Of a stretch of 64,000 nucleotides of DNA, positions 10,605 through 19,823 are shown piece after piece (within the stretch, counting starts at the first letter, position 1; each line of letters opens with the position of its first letter). The notes under the pieces were generated by a model. That model did no database searches. It had not been told where the DNA came from and saw nothing but the letters and a program-made list of their open reading frames with translations. The translations under genes and the position numbers were made by a program. The DNA is from Paractinoplanes toevensis (GTDB lineage Bacteria; Actinomycetota; Actinomycetes; Mycobacteriales; Micromonosporaceae), in contig NZ_BOQN01000010.1 of the NCBI RefSeq assembly GCF_018332695.1, positions 122,771 to 186,770 of the forward strand. Direction: 5' to 3'.

Positions 10605-10652
10605 CGTATCCGCTCGGCCGCCCTGTCGCCGATGCCATTATCGCCGGTTCGC

Positions 10653-12032
10653 CTACTCCGGCCCGTCCGACGCGAGACCGCCGTCGAAGCCGTCCTGCAG
10701 CCGGGTGAACCGGTAGGTCGCCCAGTGCATCCGGGTGACCGCCCCGTGCTCGTCCCGGGTAAGCCGCAGCAACTCCCCGGTCTCCCGCCCGGACACCGTA
10801 CGCAGCACGCCCGGCCGGTCCGGGATCGGCGCGAAGACCGACGGCGGCAGGTCGGCGGGCGCGTCGGCGTCCCGGGCCTGCAGCGCACCGCCGTGCCAGG
10901 AGAAGGTGAACGGCGAACCCTCGCTCCACCAGGTGCCGAGCACGGAACGGTAGTCGCGGGGCGCGGGCGGCGCCGGGCGCCACGGCTCGATGTCGGCCGG
11001 GTCCAGCTCGACCGCGAGCCGGAGCAGCTCGTGCACCAGGTCGAGGGTCTCCGCGGCGGTGGTCGAGGAACCGAGGACCGCGCAGCCCAACCCGGCCGGG
11101 ACACCCTCGCCGCCGCGCCGGCCGTAGACGCCGGCCAGGAAGCCGGGCATGGCGCCGTTGTGGCCGACGTGCATGGCGCGCCGGCCCTGCGGGGCGAGCA
11201 TCAGGCCGAGGCCGAAGCCGCTGGCCCACAGGCTCTCGTCGCGGGTGGTGTGCGGCCAGCGCATCTCGTCGAGGGTCGTGGCCGCGAGCACGGCACCGTC
11301 CGGGTCGACGGTCTCCGGCGAGGCCAGGAAGGCACCCCAGGTGGCCATGTCGGCGGCGGTGCTCCACAGCTGGGCGGCCGGTGCCACCCCGCCGGCGTCG
11401 AGGTAGGGCTCGGGGCGGGCGGCGTCGGAGTAGGCGTCGACGATGTAGCCGACGGCCGCCTGGGCCGGGGGCTGCACGGTGGTGGCGGCCAGGCCGAGCG
11501 GGTCGAGGATGCGGTCGGCGAGCAGCTTCTCCCAGGTGGTGCCGTGCAGCCGGGCGACGAGGTGCCCGAGGACGGCCAGGCCCAGGTTGGAGTAGTGGAA
11601 GCGGAGCGCGTGCGGCAGCACCCGTTCGGCCCGGTCGAGCTGGGCGAGCATCTCGGCGGACGACGGAGGCAGCAGGGTGTCCCAGATGTCGCCGGGAGCC
11701 TCCCGCTGGAGGCCGGCCGTGTGCGAGAGCAGCCGCCGGATCGTGGCGTCCCCGTGCGCGGGCACGTCGAGGTACGCCGAGATGGGTTCGTCGAGGTCGA
11801 GCAGCCCCTGGTCGCGGGCCTGCAGGACGAGCACCGAGGTGAACGTCTTGGTGACCGAGCCGATCCGGAACCGAGTGTCCCGGTCGAGCGGGAAGTCCGG
11901 ATTGCCGGAATCACCGACCGTGAGAATCCACGGTTCCCGGTCGGCCCGGCGCAGCGCCACCGACAGGGCCGGGATCCGGCCGGTGGCCTGGGCCTCACGG
12001 GCAGCACGGGCGTATCGGGCGGTGACGGTCAT
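10653..12032 (-). CDS. Serine hydrolase, class C beta-lactamase/DD-peptidase-like
   Basis: This is a 459-residue protein of the beta-lactamase-related (AmpC/EstB) superfamily. The catalytic S-x-x-K is SVTK at residues 59-62, the tyrosine motif is YSN at 147-149, and the third motif is H-V-G or H-N-G around 288-293. There is no signal peptide, which argues against a periplasmic beta-lactamase and for a cytoplasmic esterase or peptidase. A C-terminal beta-barrel-like extension follows residue 340. The ATG at 12032 overlaps the HIT gene stop. It is an insertion between HIT and phoH relative to the usual order. Confidence 0.82.
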   Translation of the reverse strand: MTVTARYARAAREAQATGRIPALSVALRRADREPWILTVGDSGNPDFPLDRDTRFRIGSVTKTFTSVLVLQARDQGLLDLDEPISAYLDVPAHGDATIRRLLSHTAGLQREAPGDIWDTLLPPSSAEMLAQLDRAERVLPHALRFHYSNLGLAVLGHLVARLHGTTWEKLLADRILDPLGLAATTVQPPAQAAVGYIVDAYSDAARPEPYLDAGGVAPAAQLWSTAADMATWGAFLASPETVDPDGAVLAATTLDEMRWPHTTRDESLWASGFGLGLMLAPQGRRAMHVGHNGAMPGFLAGVYGRRGGEGVPAGLGCAVLGSSTTAAETLDLVHELLRLAVELDPADIEPWRPAPPAPRDYRSVLGTWWSEGSPFTFSWHGGALQARDADAPADLPPSVFAPIPDRPGVLRTVSGRETGELLRLTRDEHGAVTRMHWATYRFTRLQDGFDGGLASDGPE

Positions 12033-12382
12033 CGAGGCGTCAGCATCGGGCCGAGCGGGGCACCGCCGAGCACGTGGGCGTGCACATGGAAAACCTCCTG
12101 ACCGGCGTACCCCCCGGTGTTGAAGAGCAACCGGAACCCGTCGGTGAGCAGGCCCTCGGCCTCGGCCACCGCGGCGGCCGCGGCCAGCAGGGCGGCGGAG
12201 CCGGCCGGATCGTCCCGCGCGAGGGTGACCACGTCGGGGTGATGTTCCTTGGGAATCACCAGTACGTGGACGGGCGCCTTCGGGTCGATATCGCGGAAGG
12301 CGAGCGTCGTGTCGGTCTCGTGCACCACGGTCGCGGGGATCTCACCGGCCACGATGCGGCAGAACAGGCAGTCGTTGTCCAC
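12029..12382 (-). CDS. HIT-family nucleotide-binding protein
   Basis: At 117 residues this is a HinT-type purine nucleoside phosphoramidase. It has the zinc-finger-like start CLFCRIVAGEIPA, the DIDPKAPVHVLVIPKEH strand pair and the histidine triad HVHAHVLGG near residue 104. The GTG at 12382 gives the normal N-terminus (V-D-N-D-C-L-F-C). Family members cleave AMP-lysine or other adenosine phosphoramidates. It lies 23 bases from the divergently transcribed GH3 gene and overlaps the downstream serine hydrolase. Confidence 0.92.
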   Translation of the reverse strand: MDNDCLFCRIVAGEIPATVVHETDTTLAFRDIDPKAPVHVLVIPKEHHPDVVTLARDDPAGSAALLAAAAAVAEAEGLLTDGFRLLFNTGGYAGQEVFHVHAHVLGGAPLGPMLTPR

Positions 12383-12405
12383 CCCGACGATCTTAGGGTG
12401 AGGAC

Positions 12406-14778
12406 ATGAGTGCGCGAGCGATGGCCGATGTCGAACACCTACTCGGCGAACTGGACCTGGCCGAGAAAGTCTCCCTACTGGCCGGGCGGGATTTCTGGTC
12501 GCTGCCCGCGATCGAGCGGATCGGGCTGCGTTCGCTGGTGATGTCGGACGGGCCGATCGGGGTTCGTGGGACGGGATGGGCGCCGGACGATCCGTCGGTG
12601 GCGCTGCCCAGCCCGACCGCACTGGCGGCGGCGTGGGATCCGGAACTGGCCGAGACCGCCGGCCTGCTCCTCGGCCAGGAGGCACGACGCAAGGGCGTGC
12701 ACGTGCTGCTGGGGCCGACGGTGAACCTGCAGCGCACCCCGCTGGGCGGCCGGCACTTCGAGTGCTACTCGGAGGATCCGCTGCTCAGTGGGGAGATCGC
12801 GGTCGGTTTCGTGCGAGGCGTGCAGCGGCAGGGCGTCGGCACGACGGTGAAGCACCTGGTGGGCAACGACTTCGAGACCGACCGGATGGAGGTCGACGTC
12901 CGGATCGGCGAGCGGGCGCTGCGGGAGATCTACCTGGCGCCGTTCGAGCGGGTCGTCGAGGCCGGCGGGTGGGGCGTGATGAGCGCCTACAACGGGGTCA
13001 ACGGGTCACCGATGGCGTCGAACGGGCGACTGCAGGACGACGTACTCAAGGGCGAGTGGGGTTTCGACGGGGTGGTGGTGTCCGACTGGCGGGCCGCCCG
13101 CTCGACGGTGGGGTCGGCGCTGGGTGGCCTGGACATCGCGATGCCGCAGCTGGAGAACCCGTGGGGGGAAAAGCTGGTGGCGGCGGTCCAGGCCGGCGAG
13201 GTGCCGGAAGCGGTGATCGACGAGAAGGTACGCCGGGTGCTGCGTCTCGCCCTGCGGGTCGGCGCCGTCGGCTCTGCGAAGAAGCCGGACGAAGCCGAGC
13301 TGGACGGGGAACAGGTCGCGCACGAGGTGGCCGCCCGCTCGTTCGTGCTGGTCCGCAACGAGAACTGGACGCTGCCGCTGGAGCCGGCCGGGTTGACCAA
13401 GGTCGCGGTGATCGGCGCCCTCGCGATCGACGCGCGGGTGCTCGGCGGCGGCAGCGCCCAGGTGTCCCCGCCGCACACCATCTCCCCGCTGGACGGGCTG
13501 CGCCGGGCGCTGCCGGGGGTGGACGTCGAGTACGCGGTGGGCGCCGACCCGCGCCCGTTCCTGCCGGCCCTGCCCAGCCCGACCCGGGTCACCATCGGCG
13601 CCCACGAGTTCGAGGTCGAGCCGGCGGCCGTACGGTGGATCGGTTCGCTGCCGGGCGGTCTGCCGATGGAGTCGGTGGACGGTCTGCGCCTGGAGACCAC
13701 GTTCACCGCGCCGGAGAGCGGCGAGCACACGTTCGCGGTCTCCGGCTTCGGCACGTTCCGCCTGTCGATCGACGGCGCCGTGCGGTATGAGGGCACCCTG
13801 CACCCGCCCGGCACCGGCCGCGCCGACCTGCTGCTGTCGCCCCGCGAGCAACGCGTCACGGCCCGGCTCGAGGCCGGGCAACCGGTGCGGGTCGTCCTGG
13901 ACCAGACGATCGTGCCCGGCCAGGCCCACTCGGTCGCGACCACGCTGGGGTACCGGCCGCCGTCACCGGACGAGGACGGGCTGATCGAGGATGCGGTGGC
14001 CCTGGCCGCCGAGTCCGACGTGGCCGTCGTCGTGGTCGGCACCACCGAGCAGGTCGAGTCCGAGGGCTTCGACCGCACGTCGCTGGCCCTGCCCGGCCGG
14101 CAGGACGAGCTGGTGTCCCGGGTCGCCGCGGCCAACCCGCGCACGATCGTGGTGGTCAACGCCGGTTCGCCGGTGCTGATGCCGTGGGCCGAACAGGTCG
14201 CGGCGACGCTACTGACCTGGTTCCCCGGCCAGGAGGGCGGTGCCGCGCTGGCCGACGTGCTGCTCGGGGCGGCCGAGCCGGGCGGCCGGCTGCCGACGAC
14301 CTGGCCTCGGCGGGAAGAGGACTGCCCGGTGCTGAAAATCGCCCCGAAGGACGGCGTCGTGTCCTACGACGAGGGGGTCTTCGTCGGCTACCGCGGCTGG
14401 CTGCGGGCGGAACACCGGCCGCTCTACGCCTTCGGCCACGGCCTCGGCTACACCAGCTGGCGCTACGAGGAACTGGCGGTCAACGCGACCGAGGCGGTGG
14501 TCACCCTGACCAACGCGGGCGGGCGCTCCGGGCGGGAGGTGGTGCAGGTGTACGTCGCACCCGCCGACGAGGAGGCTCAGCGGCCGGCGCGCTGGCTGGC
14601 GGGTTTCGCCAACGTGGTGGCGCACCCGGACGAGACGGTCACCGTGCGGATTCCGCTGCCGGCCCGCACCTGGCAGATCTGGGACGACGGCTGGAAGACC
14701 GTTCCCGGCGACTACCGGGTGGTCGTCGCGCACGCCCTGGACGACGATCGTCTGGAGTCGACGGTGACGATCTCGTGA
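12406..14778 (+). CDS. Glycoside hydrolase family 3 beta-glucosidase
   Basis: This 790-residue enzyme has the full GH3 layout: an N-terminal TIM barrel (KHLVGNDFETDR at 149; nucleophile Asp227 in VVVSDWRAA), an alpha/beta sandwich, an inserted PA14-like domain (about residues 400-520), and a C-terminal fibronectin-III-like domain with the YAFGHGLGYTSW motif. No signal peptide is seen, so it probably acts on imported oligosaccharides. PA14-bearing GH3 enzymes cleave terminal beta-linked glucose or related sugars. The start may be ATG 12406 or ATG 12421; a GAGG lies only two bases before the first. Confidence 0.92.
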   Translation: MSARAMADVEHLLGELDLAEKVSLLAGRDFWSLPAIERIGLRSLVMSDGPIGVRGTGWAPDDPSVALPSPTALAAAWDPELAETAGLLLGQEARRKGVHVLLGPTVNLQRTPLGGRHFECYSEDPLLSGEIAVGFVRGVQRQGVGTTVKHLVGNDFETDRMEVDVRIGERALREIYLAPFERVVEAGGWGVMSAYNGVNGSPMASNGRLQDDVLKGEWGFDGVVVSDWRAARSTVGSALGGLDIAMPQLENPWGEKLVAAVQAGEVPEAVIDEKVRRVLRLALRVGAVGSAKKPDEAELDGEQVAHEVAARSFVLVRNENWTLPLEPAGLTKVAVIGALAIDARVLGGGSAQVSPPHTISPLDGLRRALPGVDVEYAVGADPRPFLPALPSPTRVTIGAHEFEVEPAAVRWIGSLPGGLPMESVDGLRLETTFTAPESGEHTFAVSGFGTFRLSIDGAVRYEGTLHPPGTGRADLLLSPREQRVTARLEAGQPVRVVLDQTIVPGQAHSVATTLGYRPPSPDEDGLIEDAVALAAESDVAVVVVGTTEQVESEGFDRTSLALPGRQDELVSRVAAANPRTIVVVNAGSPVLMPWAEQVAATLLTWFPGQEGGAALADVLLGAAEPGGRLPTTWPRREEDCPVLKIAPKDGVVSYDEGVFVGYRGWLRAEHRPLYAFGHGLGYTSWRYEELAVNATEAVVTLTNAGGRSGREVVQVYVAPADEEAQRPARWLAGFANVVAHPDETVTVRIPLPARTWQIWDDGWKTVPGDYRVVVAHALDDDRLESTVTIS

Positions 14779-14790
14779 TCTTCCAGGCGG

Positions 14791-14809
14791 GCAGGTGAGG
14801 CTAACCTAA
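14791..14809 (+). promoter_or_regulatory. IdeR/DmdR1 iron box upstream of siderophore-binding protein
   Basis: The 19-mer GCAGGTGAGGCTAACCTAA matches 16 of 19 positions of the known IdeR/DmdR consensus TTAGGTTAGGCTAACCTAA. It ends four bases before the ATG at 14814. A TAACCT hexamer inside it (14802-14807) sits six bases before that ATG and could serve as the -10 of a leaderless promoter. Iron-loaded repressor bound here would block transcription. Confidence 0.88.
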
Positions 14810-14813
14810 CCTG

Positions 14814-15806
14814 ATGAATCTGCCCGTCAAACGTGTGCTCGCCACCGCCGCGGCCGCCATCCTCATCGGCGCCCTGGCCGCGTGCGGTGGCGGCAGCGAC
14901 GACAACGCCGGCCCCGCGTCGGCCGCGTCGGCCGCCACCGGCTTCCCGGTCACCATCGCCCACAAGTTCGGCTCGACCACGATCACGGCCAAGCCGCAGC
15001 GGATCGTCACGGTCGGCTGGAACGACCAGGACTTCGTGCTGTCCCTCGGCGAGGTGCCGGTCAGCACCCGGGAGTGGTTCACCGAGTACCCGACGTATCC
15101 GTGGGTGTCGGCGAAACTGGGCGGCAAGACGTTGCCCACCTTCTCCGCCGAGATCAACTTCGAAGCGATCGTCAAGCAGCGGCCCGACCTGATCCTGGCC
15201 ATCTACGAGACGATCACCAAGGAGACGTACGACAAGCTCTCCGCGATCGCCCCCACCGTCGTCCAGTCGGCCGACTACTCCGACGAGGAGACGCCGTGGG
15301 ACGTGCAGACGCTGACCACCGGCAAGGCCCTCGGCAAGGAGAAAGAGGCGCGGGCGCTGATCGATCAGGTCGACGCCAGGGTGGACGAGGCGAAGAAGGC
15401 CAACCCGCAGTTCGCCGGCAAGGTCCTGGTCGAGGACTACGGTCCGGAGAAGGGCGAGCACTGGCTGATCCCGGCCAAGGACCCGCGCCGGTCACTGTTC
15501 GACGCGCTCGGCTTCGCCACCCAGGAGCAGGGCGAGGACGTCAGTGAAGAACGGCTCGACCTGGCCGACCAGGACGTGCTGTTCGTCAACGGCGCCACGA
15601 AGGCCGACATGGTCAAGTCCCCGGTCTTCAGCAGGCTGAAGGTGGTCGTCGAGGACCGCACCCTCTACACGTCGTTCGACACCCCGCTGGCCGGCGCGTT
15701 GTCCTACTCGGGTCCGGACGCCCTGCTCTACGCGCTCGACAAGCTGCTGCCGGAGCTGAGGAACGCGACCGACGGCGACCCGAACACCAAGGTCGGCGAG
15801 CTCTAG
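14814..15806 (+). CDS. Iron-siderophore ABC transporter, substrate-binding lipoprotein
   Basis: This is a 330-residue periplasmic-binding protein of the FecB/FepB class. The N-terminus is a lipoprotein signal with lipobox L-A-A-C (cysteine near residue 24). The PQRIVTVGWNDQDFVLSLGEVPV segment and the later DVLFVNGATKADM region are typical of class III binding proteins. The iron box directly before the ATG and the convergent fecCD/fecE-type operon show its role: capturing a ferric siderophore outside the membrane for import. No ribosome binding site precedes the ATG, so the message may be leaderless. Its stop and that of the convergent ABC gene share the palindrome CTAG. Confidence 0.93.
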   Translation: MNLPVKRVLATAAAAILIGALAACGGGSDDNAGPASAASAATGFPVTIAHKFGSTTITAKPQRIVTVGWNDQDFVLSLGEVPVSTREWFTEYPTYPWVSAKLGGKTLPTFSAEINFEAIVKQRPDLILAIYETITKETYDKLSAIAPTVVQSADYSDEETPWDVQTLTTGKALGKEKEARALIDQVDARVDEAKKANPQFAGKVLVEDYGPEKGEHWLIPAKDPRRSLFDALGFATQEQGEDVSEERLDLADQDVLFVNGATKADMVKSPVFSRLKVVVEDRTLYTSFDTPLAGALSYSGPDALLYALDKLLPELRNATDGDPNTKVGEL

Positions 15807-17527
15807 CCGCGCGACTGCCAGGCCTCCCACAGCTCGGCGTACCGGCCGCGGGCGGCCACCAGCTCGTCGTGGGTGCCCTCCTCCAGGACCGTGCCGTGTT
15901 CCAGCACCACGATGCGGTCCGCGGAGGCGGCCTGGGTCAGCCGGTGCGCCACCAGCAGCGTGGTGCGGCCCCGGGTGGCGGCCAGCGCCGACTCCTCCAG
16001 GGCCCGCGCGCCCGAACTGCCGGCCTCGGCGGTGGCCTCGTCCAGGATGGCCACCGCCGGGTCGAGCAGCACCAGGCGGGCCAGGGCCAGCTGCTGGCCC
16101 TGCGCGGCGGTCAGCGGATGACCGCCCTCCCCCACCACCGTGTCCAGACCGTCCGGCAGGGCCAGGGCCCAGTCCAGCGCGCCGACCGTGGCCAGGGCAT
16201 CCCGGACCAGCTCGGCCGGCGCGTGCGGGCGGGCCAGCCGGACGTCCTCGATCAGCGGCCCGGCGAACACGTGCGTCTCCTGGCTGACGATCGCCACGAT
16301 GCCCGGCGCGAGCTCGTCGACCGGCATACCGCCCGCCGACGCCGTACCGCATCGCGGCCGCAGGATGCCGGCCGCGATGGAGGCCACCGTGGTTTTTCCC
16401 GCGCCGGTCGAACCGACCAGCGCGACCCGCTCGCCCGGCGCGACCCGCAGGTTGATGTCCTGCAGCACCGGCACCCGCTCGTCATAGGCGAAGCACACGT
16501 TGCTCAACGTCAGGTCGGCCTTGTCCAGGCGGACGGTGCCGGCCGGCGCCACCGGCAGGGTGCCGACCCCGACCAGCCGGGCCAGGCCCGCGCCCGCCTC
16601 CTGGATCTCGTCGAAGGTGAACAAGATCATGCCGATCGGATTGAAGAGCCGGTGGAACAGCACCGCCGTCGCGGCGGTCTCGCCGACCGTGACCCACCCG
16701 GACCGGACGAACCAGAAACCGGCCACCAGGATCGTCGCGAGCCCCACCAGCTCGGCCCGGTTGATCCGCCCGACGAACCGGGTGAACAGGGTGAACACGC
16801 CGATCGACAGGTCCCGGGCCCGGGCCGACGCGTCGTCGATGCCGGTGAGATGCCGCTGCTCGAGGCGGTACGCATGCACGGTGCGTACCCCCTGAAGGCT
16901 TTCCATCAACAACTGACTCCGGTCGGCGATCGCCGTCCGCTCCCGGGCGTAGACCGGCGCCGACCGCGGCAGGTACCAGCGCAGCGCCACCAGGTAGAGC
17001 GGCAGCGAGGCCACCCCGGCCAGGCCGAGCCGCCAGTCCAGGCCGAACATGGCGGTGACGCTGAGCGCGGCCAGCAGGACCGCCGAGATCACCGTGGGCA
17101 GCACCTCGGCCGCGGCCGTGCCGATCGCGGCGACGTCCGCGCCGACCCGGGACAGCAGGTCACCGCGCCCGGCCCGGTCCAGCACGGTGGCCGGCAGCCG
17201 CAGTGCGATGGCCACCGTCTGCTCGCGCAGGGCGGCCAGGATGCGCTCGCCGAGCCGGCTCACCAGGGTGCTGGTCGCGCCGGTGGCGACCCCGCCGATG
17301 ACCGCGGCCACCACCACGACCACGGCGATGGGCAGCAGCGCCGACGGCGCGGCGTCGTCGCGGACCAGGTCGACGAGAAGGCCCAGCGCGGTCACCGGCA
17401 CCACCGACGCGGTCGCCGCGACCAGCCCGGCCGAGATGGTGACGGCCAGTTCGAGGCGGCGGGTGCGCAGCTGGGCGAACAGCCAGCCACCGGTCTGCGC
17501 CGGCGTGGCGACGGGCAGGGCGGTCAT
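15803..17527 (-). CDS. ABC half-transporter (TMD-NBD) with degenerate signature motif
   Basis: This 574-residue exporter-type half transporter has six predicted membrane helices (residues 20-310) and an ATPase domain. Walker A (GSTGAGKTT), Q-loop (VSQETHVFAG), Walker B with catalytic Glu (VAILDEAT) and H-loop (LLVAHR) are intact. The ABC signature LSGGQ is replaced by LTAAQ. The partner gene immediately upstream has the opposite defects, so the two should form a heterodimer with one working ATP site. The position in an iron-box operon suggests siderophore export or IrtAB-like uptake. ATG 17527 overlaps the partner stop. Confidence 0.87.
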   Translation of the reverse strand: MTALPVATPAQTGGWLFAQLRTRRLELAVTISAGLVAATASVVPVTALGLLVDLVRDDAAPSALLPIAVVVVVAAVIGGVATGATSTLVSRLGERILAALREQTVAIALRLPATVLDRAGRGDLLSRVGADVAAIGTAAAEVLPTVISAVLLAALSVTAMFGLDWRLGLAGVASLPLYLVALRWYLPRSAPVYARERTAIADRSQLLMESLQGVRTVHAYRLEQRHLTGIDDASARARDLSIGVFTLFTRFVGRINRAELVGLATILVAGFWFVRSGWVTVGETAATAVLFHRLFNPIGMILFTFDEIQEAGAGLARLVGVGTLPVAPAGTVRLDKADLTLSNVCFAYDERVPVLQDINLRVAPGERVALVGSTGAGKTTVASIAAGILRPRCGTASAGGMPVDELAPGIVAIVSQETHVFAGPLIEDVRLARPHAPAELVRDALATVGALDWALALPDGLDTVVGEGGHPLTAAQGQQLALARLVLLDPAVAILDEATAEAGSSGARALEESALAATRGRTTLLVAHRLTQAASADRIVVLEHGTVLEEGTHDELVAARGRYAELWEAWQSRG

Positions 17528-19047
17528 CGCAAGACCGCCGCCCGGTAGGCGGGATCGATGGCGGCCAGTGACGCGTGCGTGCCGGTCGCGACGATCTGGC
17601 CGTCGCGCAGCATCACCACCCGGTCGGTGACCGCGAGCAGGGCCGGGCTGGTGGTGACGATCAGGGTGCCGAGTTCGGAGCCGGGGCCGTGCCGCAGGTC
17701 GCGGATGCCGCGCGCGATGGCGTGCTCGGTGACCGCGTCGACCGCGGTGGTCGGATCGTGCAGCACCAGCAGCCTCGGGTGTGCGAGCAGCGCCCGGGCC
17801 AGGGCGAGGCGCTGCCGCTGCCCGCCGGACAGGGCCGAGCCGCGTTCGGCGATCGGGTGGTCGAGCCCGTCCGGGTGGGCGTCCACCACGTCGTCGGCCG
17901 ACGAGGCCCGCAGCACCTCGTCCAGCTTGCGGTCGCCGGCCAGCACGATGTTCTCCCGGATCGTGCCCGAGAACAGCTCCGGGTGGTGCGGCGCGACCAG
18001 CACGTCCGGCGAGCCGTCGTCGTAGCGGCCGACCAGGTCGGCGGCGTCGGACTCGGCGACCACGCCGAGGCATTCGCCGGTGGCCGGCAGGATCGGCGGG
18101 TTACCGGCCGCCGTCGGCGCAGGGGACGTGCCGAGCAGGTCGGAGATCCGGTCGGCGGAGGCCCGCGCCGTCGCGATCCAGCCCGGCGCGGCGGACAGCG
18201 CACCGAACGGCTCGCCCAGGAACGCGGCCAGCCCGATCACCGTGACCAGCTCTCCCGCGCTGATCCGGCTGGTCAGCGCGAACCAGCCGGCCAGGATGGC
18301 GATACCGCCGGCCAGCAGGGTGCTGATGCTGGTCGACGCGGCCTGGAACAGGCCCTGGGTGCGGGCCGCGAGCAGGGTGGCCCGCAGCGACTCGCCGCTG
18401 ACCTCGCGGTAGCGGGTGTCGGCGGCCTCCTGCGCGCCGATGCCGCGCAACGGCCGCAGGCCGGTGACCAGGTCGGTGGCGAGCGATGAGGCGCGGCCGG
18501 CGACCTCCTGCCGGGTGGCGACGCGGCGGGTGATGCGGGGCGCGGCCCGCTGCAGCGCGACCAGCACGAGCGGGGTGCCGATCAGAACGACCAGACCCAA
18601 GGGTACGGAGATCAGGCACAGCCCGACCGCACTCACCGCCGTCGCGACCAGCGCGCCCACGATCCGCGGAACGTAATCGAGCAGGTAGGAGGCATGGTCG
18701 GCGTCGGTCGTCGAGATGGTCAGCACGTCTCCGGTGCGCACCTCGGCCCGCGGATCGAGGACCTTCGCCGCCACCTCCAGGCGCAGCGCGTGCGACTCGT
18801 CGGCGAGCGCCCGCATCAGCTGCCGGGCCCCGTTCCGGTAGGCGGTGGTGAGCAGCAGGAACAGCAGGCAGAGCAGGCCCACCCAGGTGATCAGCCGGGA
18901 CACCGAGCCGGTCGCCACGGCCAGGTCCACGGTCTCGCCGATCACGATCGGCACGAACGTCTCGCACGCCTGGTGCAGGGCGATCAGCAGGCTTCCGGTC
19001 AGCAGCCGCCAGCGGTTGCGGGCCATCGCCCGCCACAGGATGTTCAC
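17524..19047 (-). CDS. ABC half-transporter (TMD-NBD) with degenerate Walker motifs
   Basis: This 507-residue partner of the downstream half transporter has a membrane domain in residues 1-290 and then a shortened ATPase domain. The Walker A lysine loop is missing (GVVAESDAADLV stands in its place), the Walker B region reads LLVLHDPTT, and the H-loop histidine is replaced by Thr (LIVTTS). The signature LSGGQRQR is perfect. It can therefore contribute only a signature to a composite ATP site. The GTG at 19047 overlaps the FecE-type ATPase stop (GTGA). Confidence 0.85.
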   Translation of the reverse strand: MNILWRAMARNRWRLLTGSLLIALHQACETFVPIVIGETVDLAVATGSVSRLITWVGLLCLLFLLLTTAYRNGARQLMRALADESHALRLEVAAKVLDPRAEVRTGDVLTISTTDADHASYLLDYVPRIVGALVATAVSAVGLCLISVPLGLVVLIGTPLVLVALQRAAPRITRRVATRQEVAGRASSLATDLVTGLRPLRGIGAQEAADTRYREVSGESLRATLLAARTQGLFQAASTSISTLLAGGIAILAGWFALTSRISAGELVTVIGLAAFLGEPFGALSAAPGWIATARASADRISDLLGTSPAPTAAGNPPILPATGECLGVVAESDAADLVGRYDDGSPDVLVAPHHPELFSGTIRENIVLAGDRKLDEVLRASSADDVVDAHPDGLDHPIAERGSALSGGQRQRLALARALLAHPRLLVLHDPTTAVDAVTEHAIARGIRDLRHGPGSELGTLIVTTSPALLAVTDRVVMLRDGQIVATGTHASLAAIDPAYRAAVLR

Positions 19048-19823
19048 CGAAGCCGCCCCGGGATGATCAGGGGAGTGCCCGCCACCGGGTCGGTGATGAT
19101 CACACAGGGCAGACCGAACACGTCGGCGATCAGCTCGGCGGTGATCACGTCGCCGGGTTCGCCCTGCGCGACGATCCGGCCGTCCTTCATCACGACCAGG
19201 TGGTCGGCGTACCGGGCGGCCTGGTTGAGGTCGTGCAGCACGGCGACCATCGTGGTGCCCTGTTCGGCGTTGAGCCGAACGCAGAGTTCGAGCAGGTCGA
19301 TCTGGTGGGCGATGTCGAGGAACGTGGTCGGCTCGTCGAGCAGCACGATCGAAGTTCGCTGGGCCAGCACCATGGCCACCCAGACCCGCTGCCGCTGACC
19401 GCCGGACAGCGTGTCGACCAGTTCGCCGGACAGCTCGCTGACGCCGGTCGCGGCCATCGCGGACACCACCGCCTCCTCGTCGGCCGCGGTCCACTGCCGA
19501 ATCAGGCTCTGATGCGGGAAACGGCCGCGGGCCACCAAATCTGCCACGATGATCCCGTCCGGGGCGATCGACGATTGCGGCAGCAGTCCCAGCCGTCTGG
19601 CCACCTGCTTCGCCGGTTTGCCGTGAATGTCGGCGCCGTCCAGCAGCACCGTCCCGCCCTTCGGTTTCAGCAGCCGGGACAGCGCCCGCAGCAGGGTGGA
19701 CTTGCCGCAGGCGTTGGGCCCGATGATCGCGGTGAACCGGCCGTCCGGCACCTGGAGGTCGAGGTGCTCGCTGATGATCCTGCGGTCGTACCCGACGGTG
19801 ATGTCGCGCGCGGCGAGACTCAC
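19044..19823 (-). CDS. Iron-siderophore ABC transporter ATPase (FecE/FepC type)
   Basis: This 259-residue ATPase has Walker A GPNACGKST, signature LSGGQRQR, Walker B VLLDEPTTFLD and H-loop VLHDL. The YADHLVVMKDGRIVAQG segment is typical of FepC/FecE. It energises the two permeases encoded just upstream. The GTG at 19823 is preceded by a strong GGGGAGG site and overlaps the permease stop (GTGA). Confidence 0.93.
   Translation of the reverse strand: MSLAARDITVGYDRRIISEHLDLQVPDGRFTAIIGPNACGKSTLLRALSRLLKPKGGTVLLDGADIHGKPAKQVARRLGLLPQSSIAPDGIIVADLVARGRFPHQSLIRQWTAADEEAVVSAMAATGVSELSGELVDTLSGGQRQRVWVAMVLAQRTSIVLLDEPTTFLDIAHQIDLLELCVRLNAEQGTTMVAVLHDLNQAARYADHLVVMKDGRIVAQGEPGDVITAELIADVFGLPCVIITDPVAGTPLIIPGRLR

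Noticed and set aside
10653..12032. Beta-lactamase resistance gene
   Set aside because: The SxxK/YxN motifs fit, but there is no signal peptide and the superfamily is mostly esterases and peptidases, so a resistance role is not supported.
15869..17548. 559-residue plus-strand frame opposite the ABC half-transporter
   Set aside because: Antisense of a well-supported ABC transporter; composition is shadow-like.
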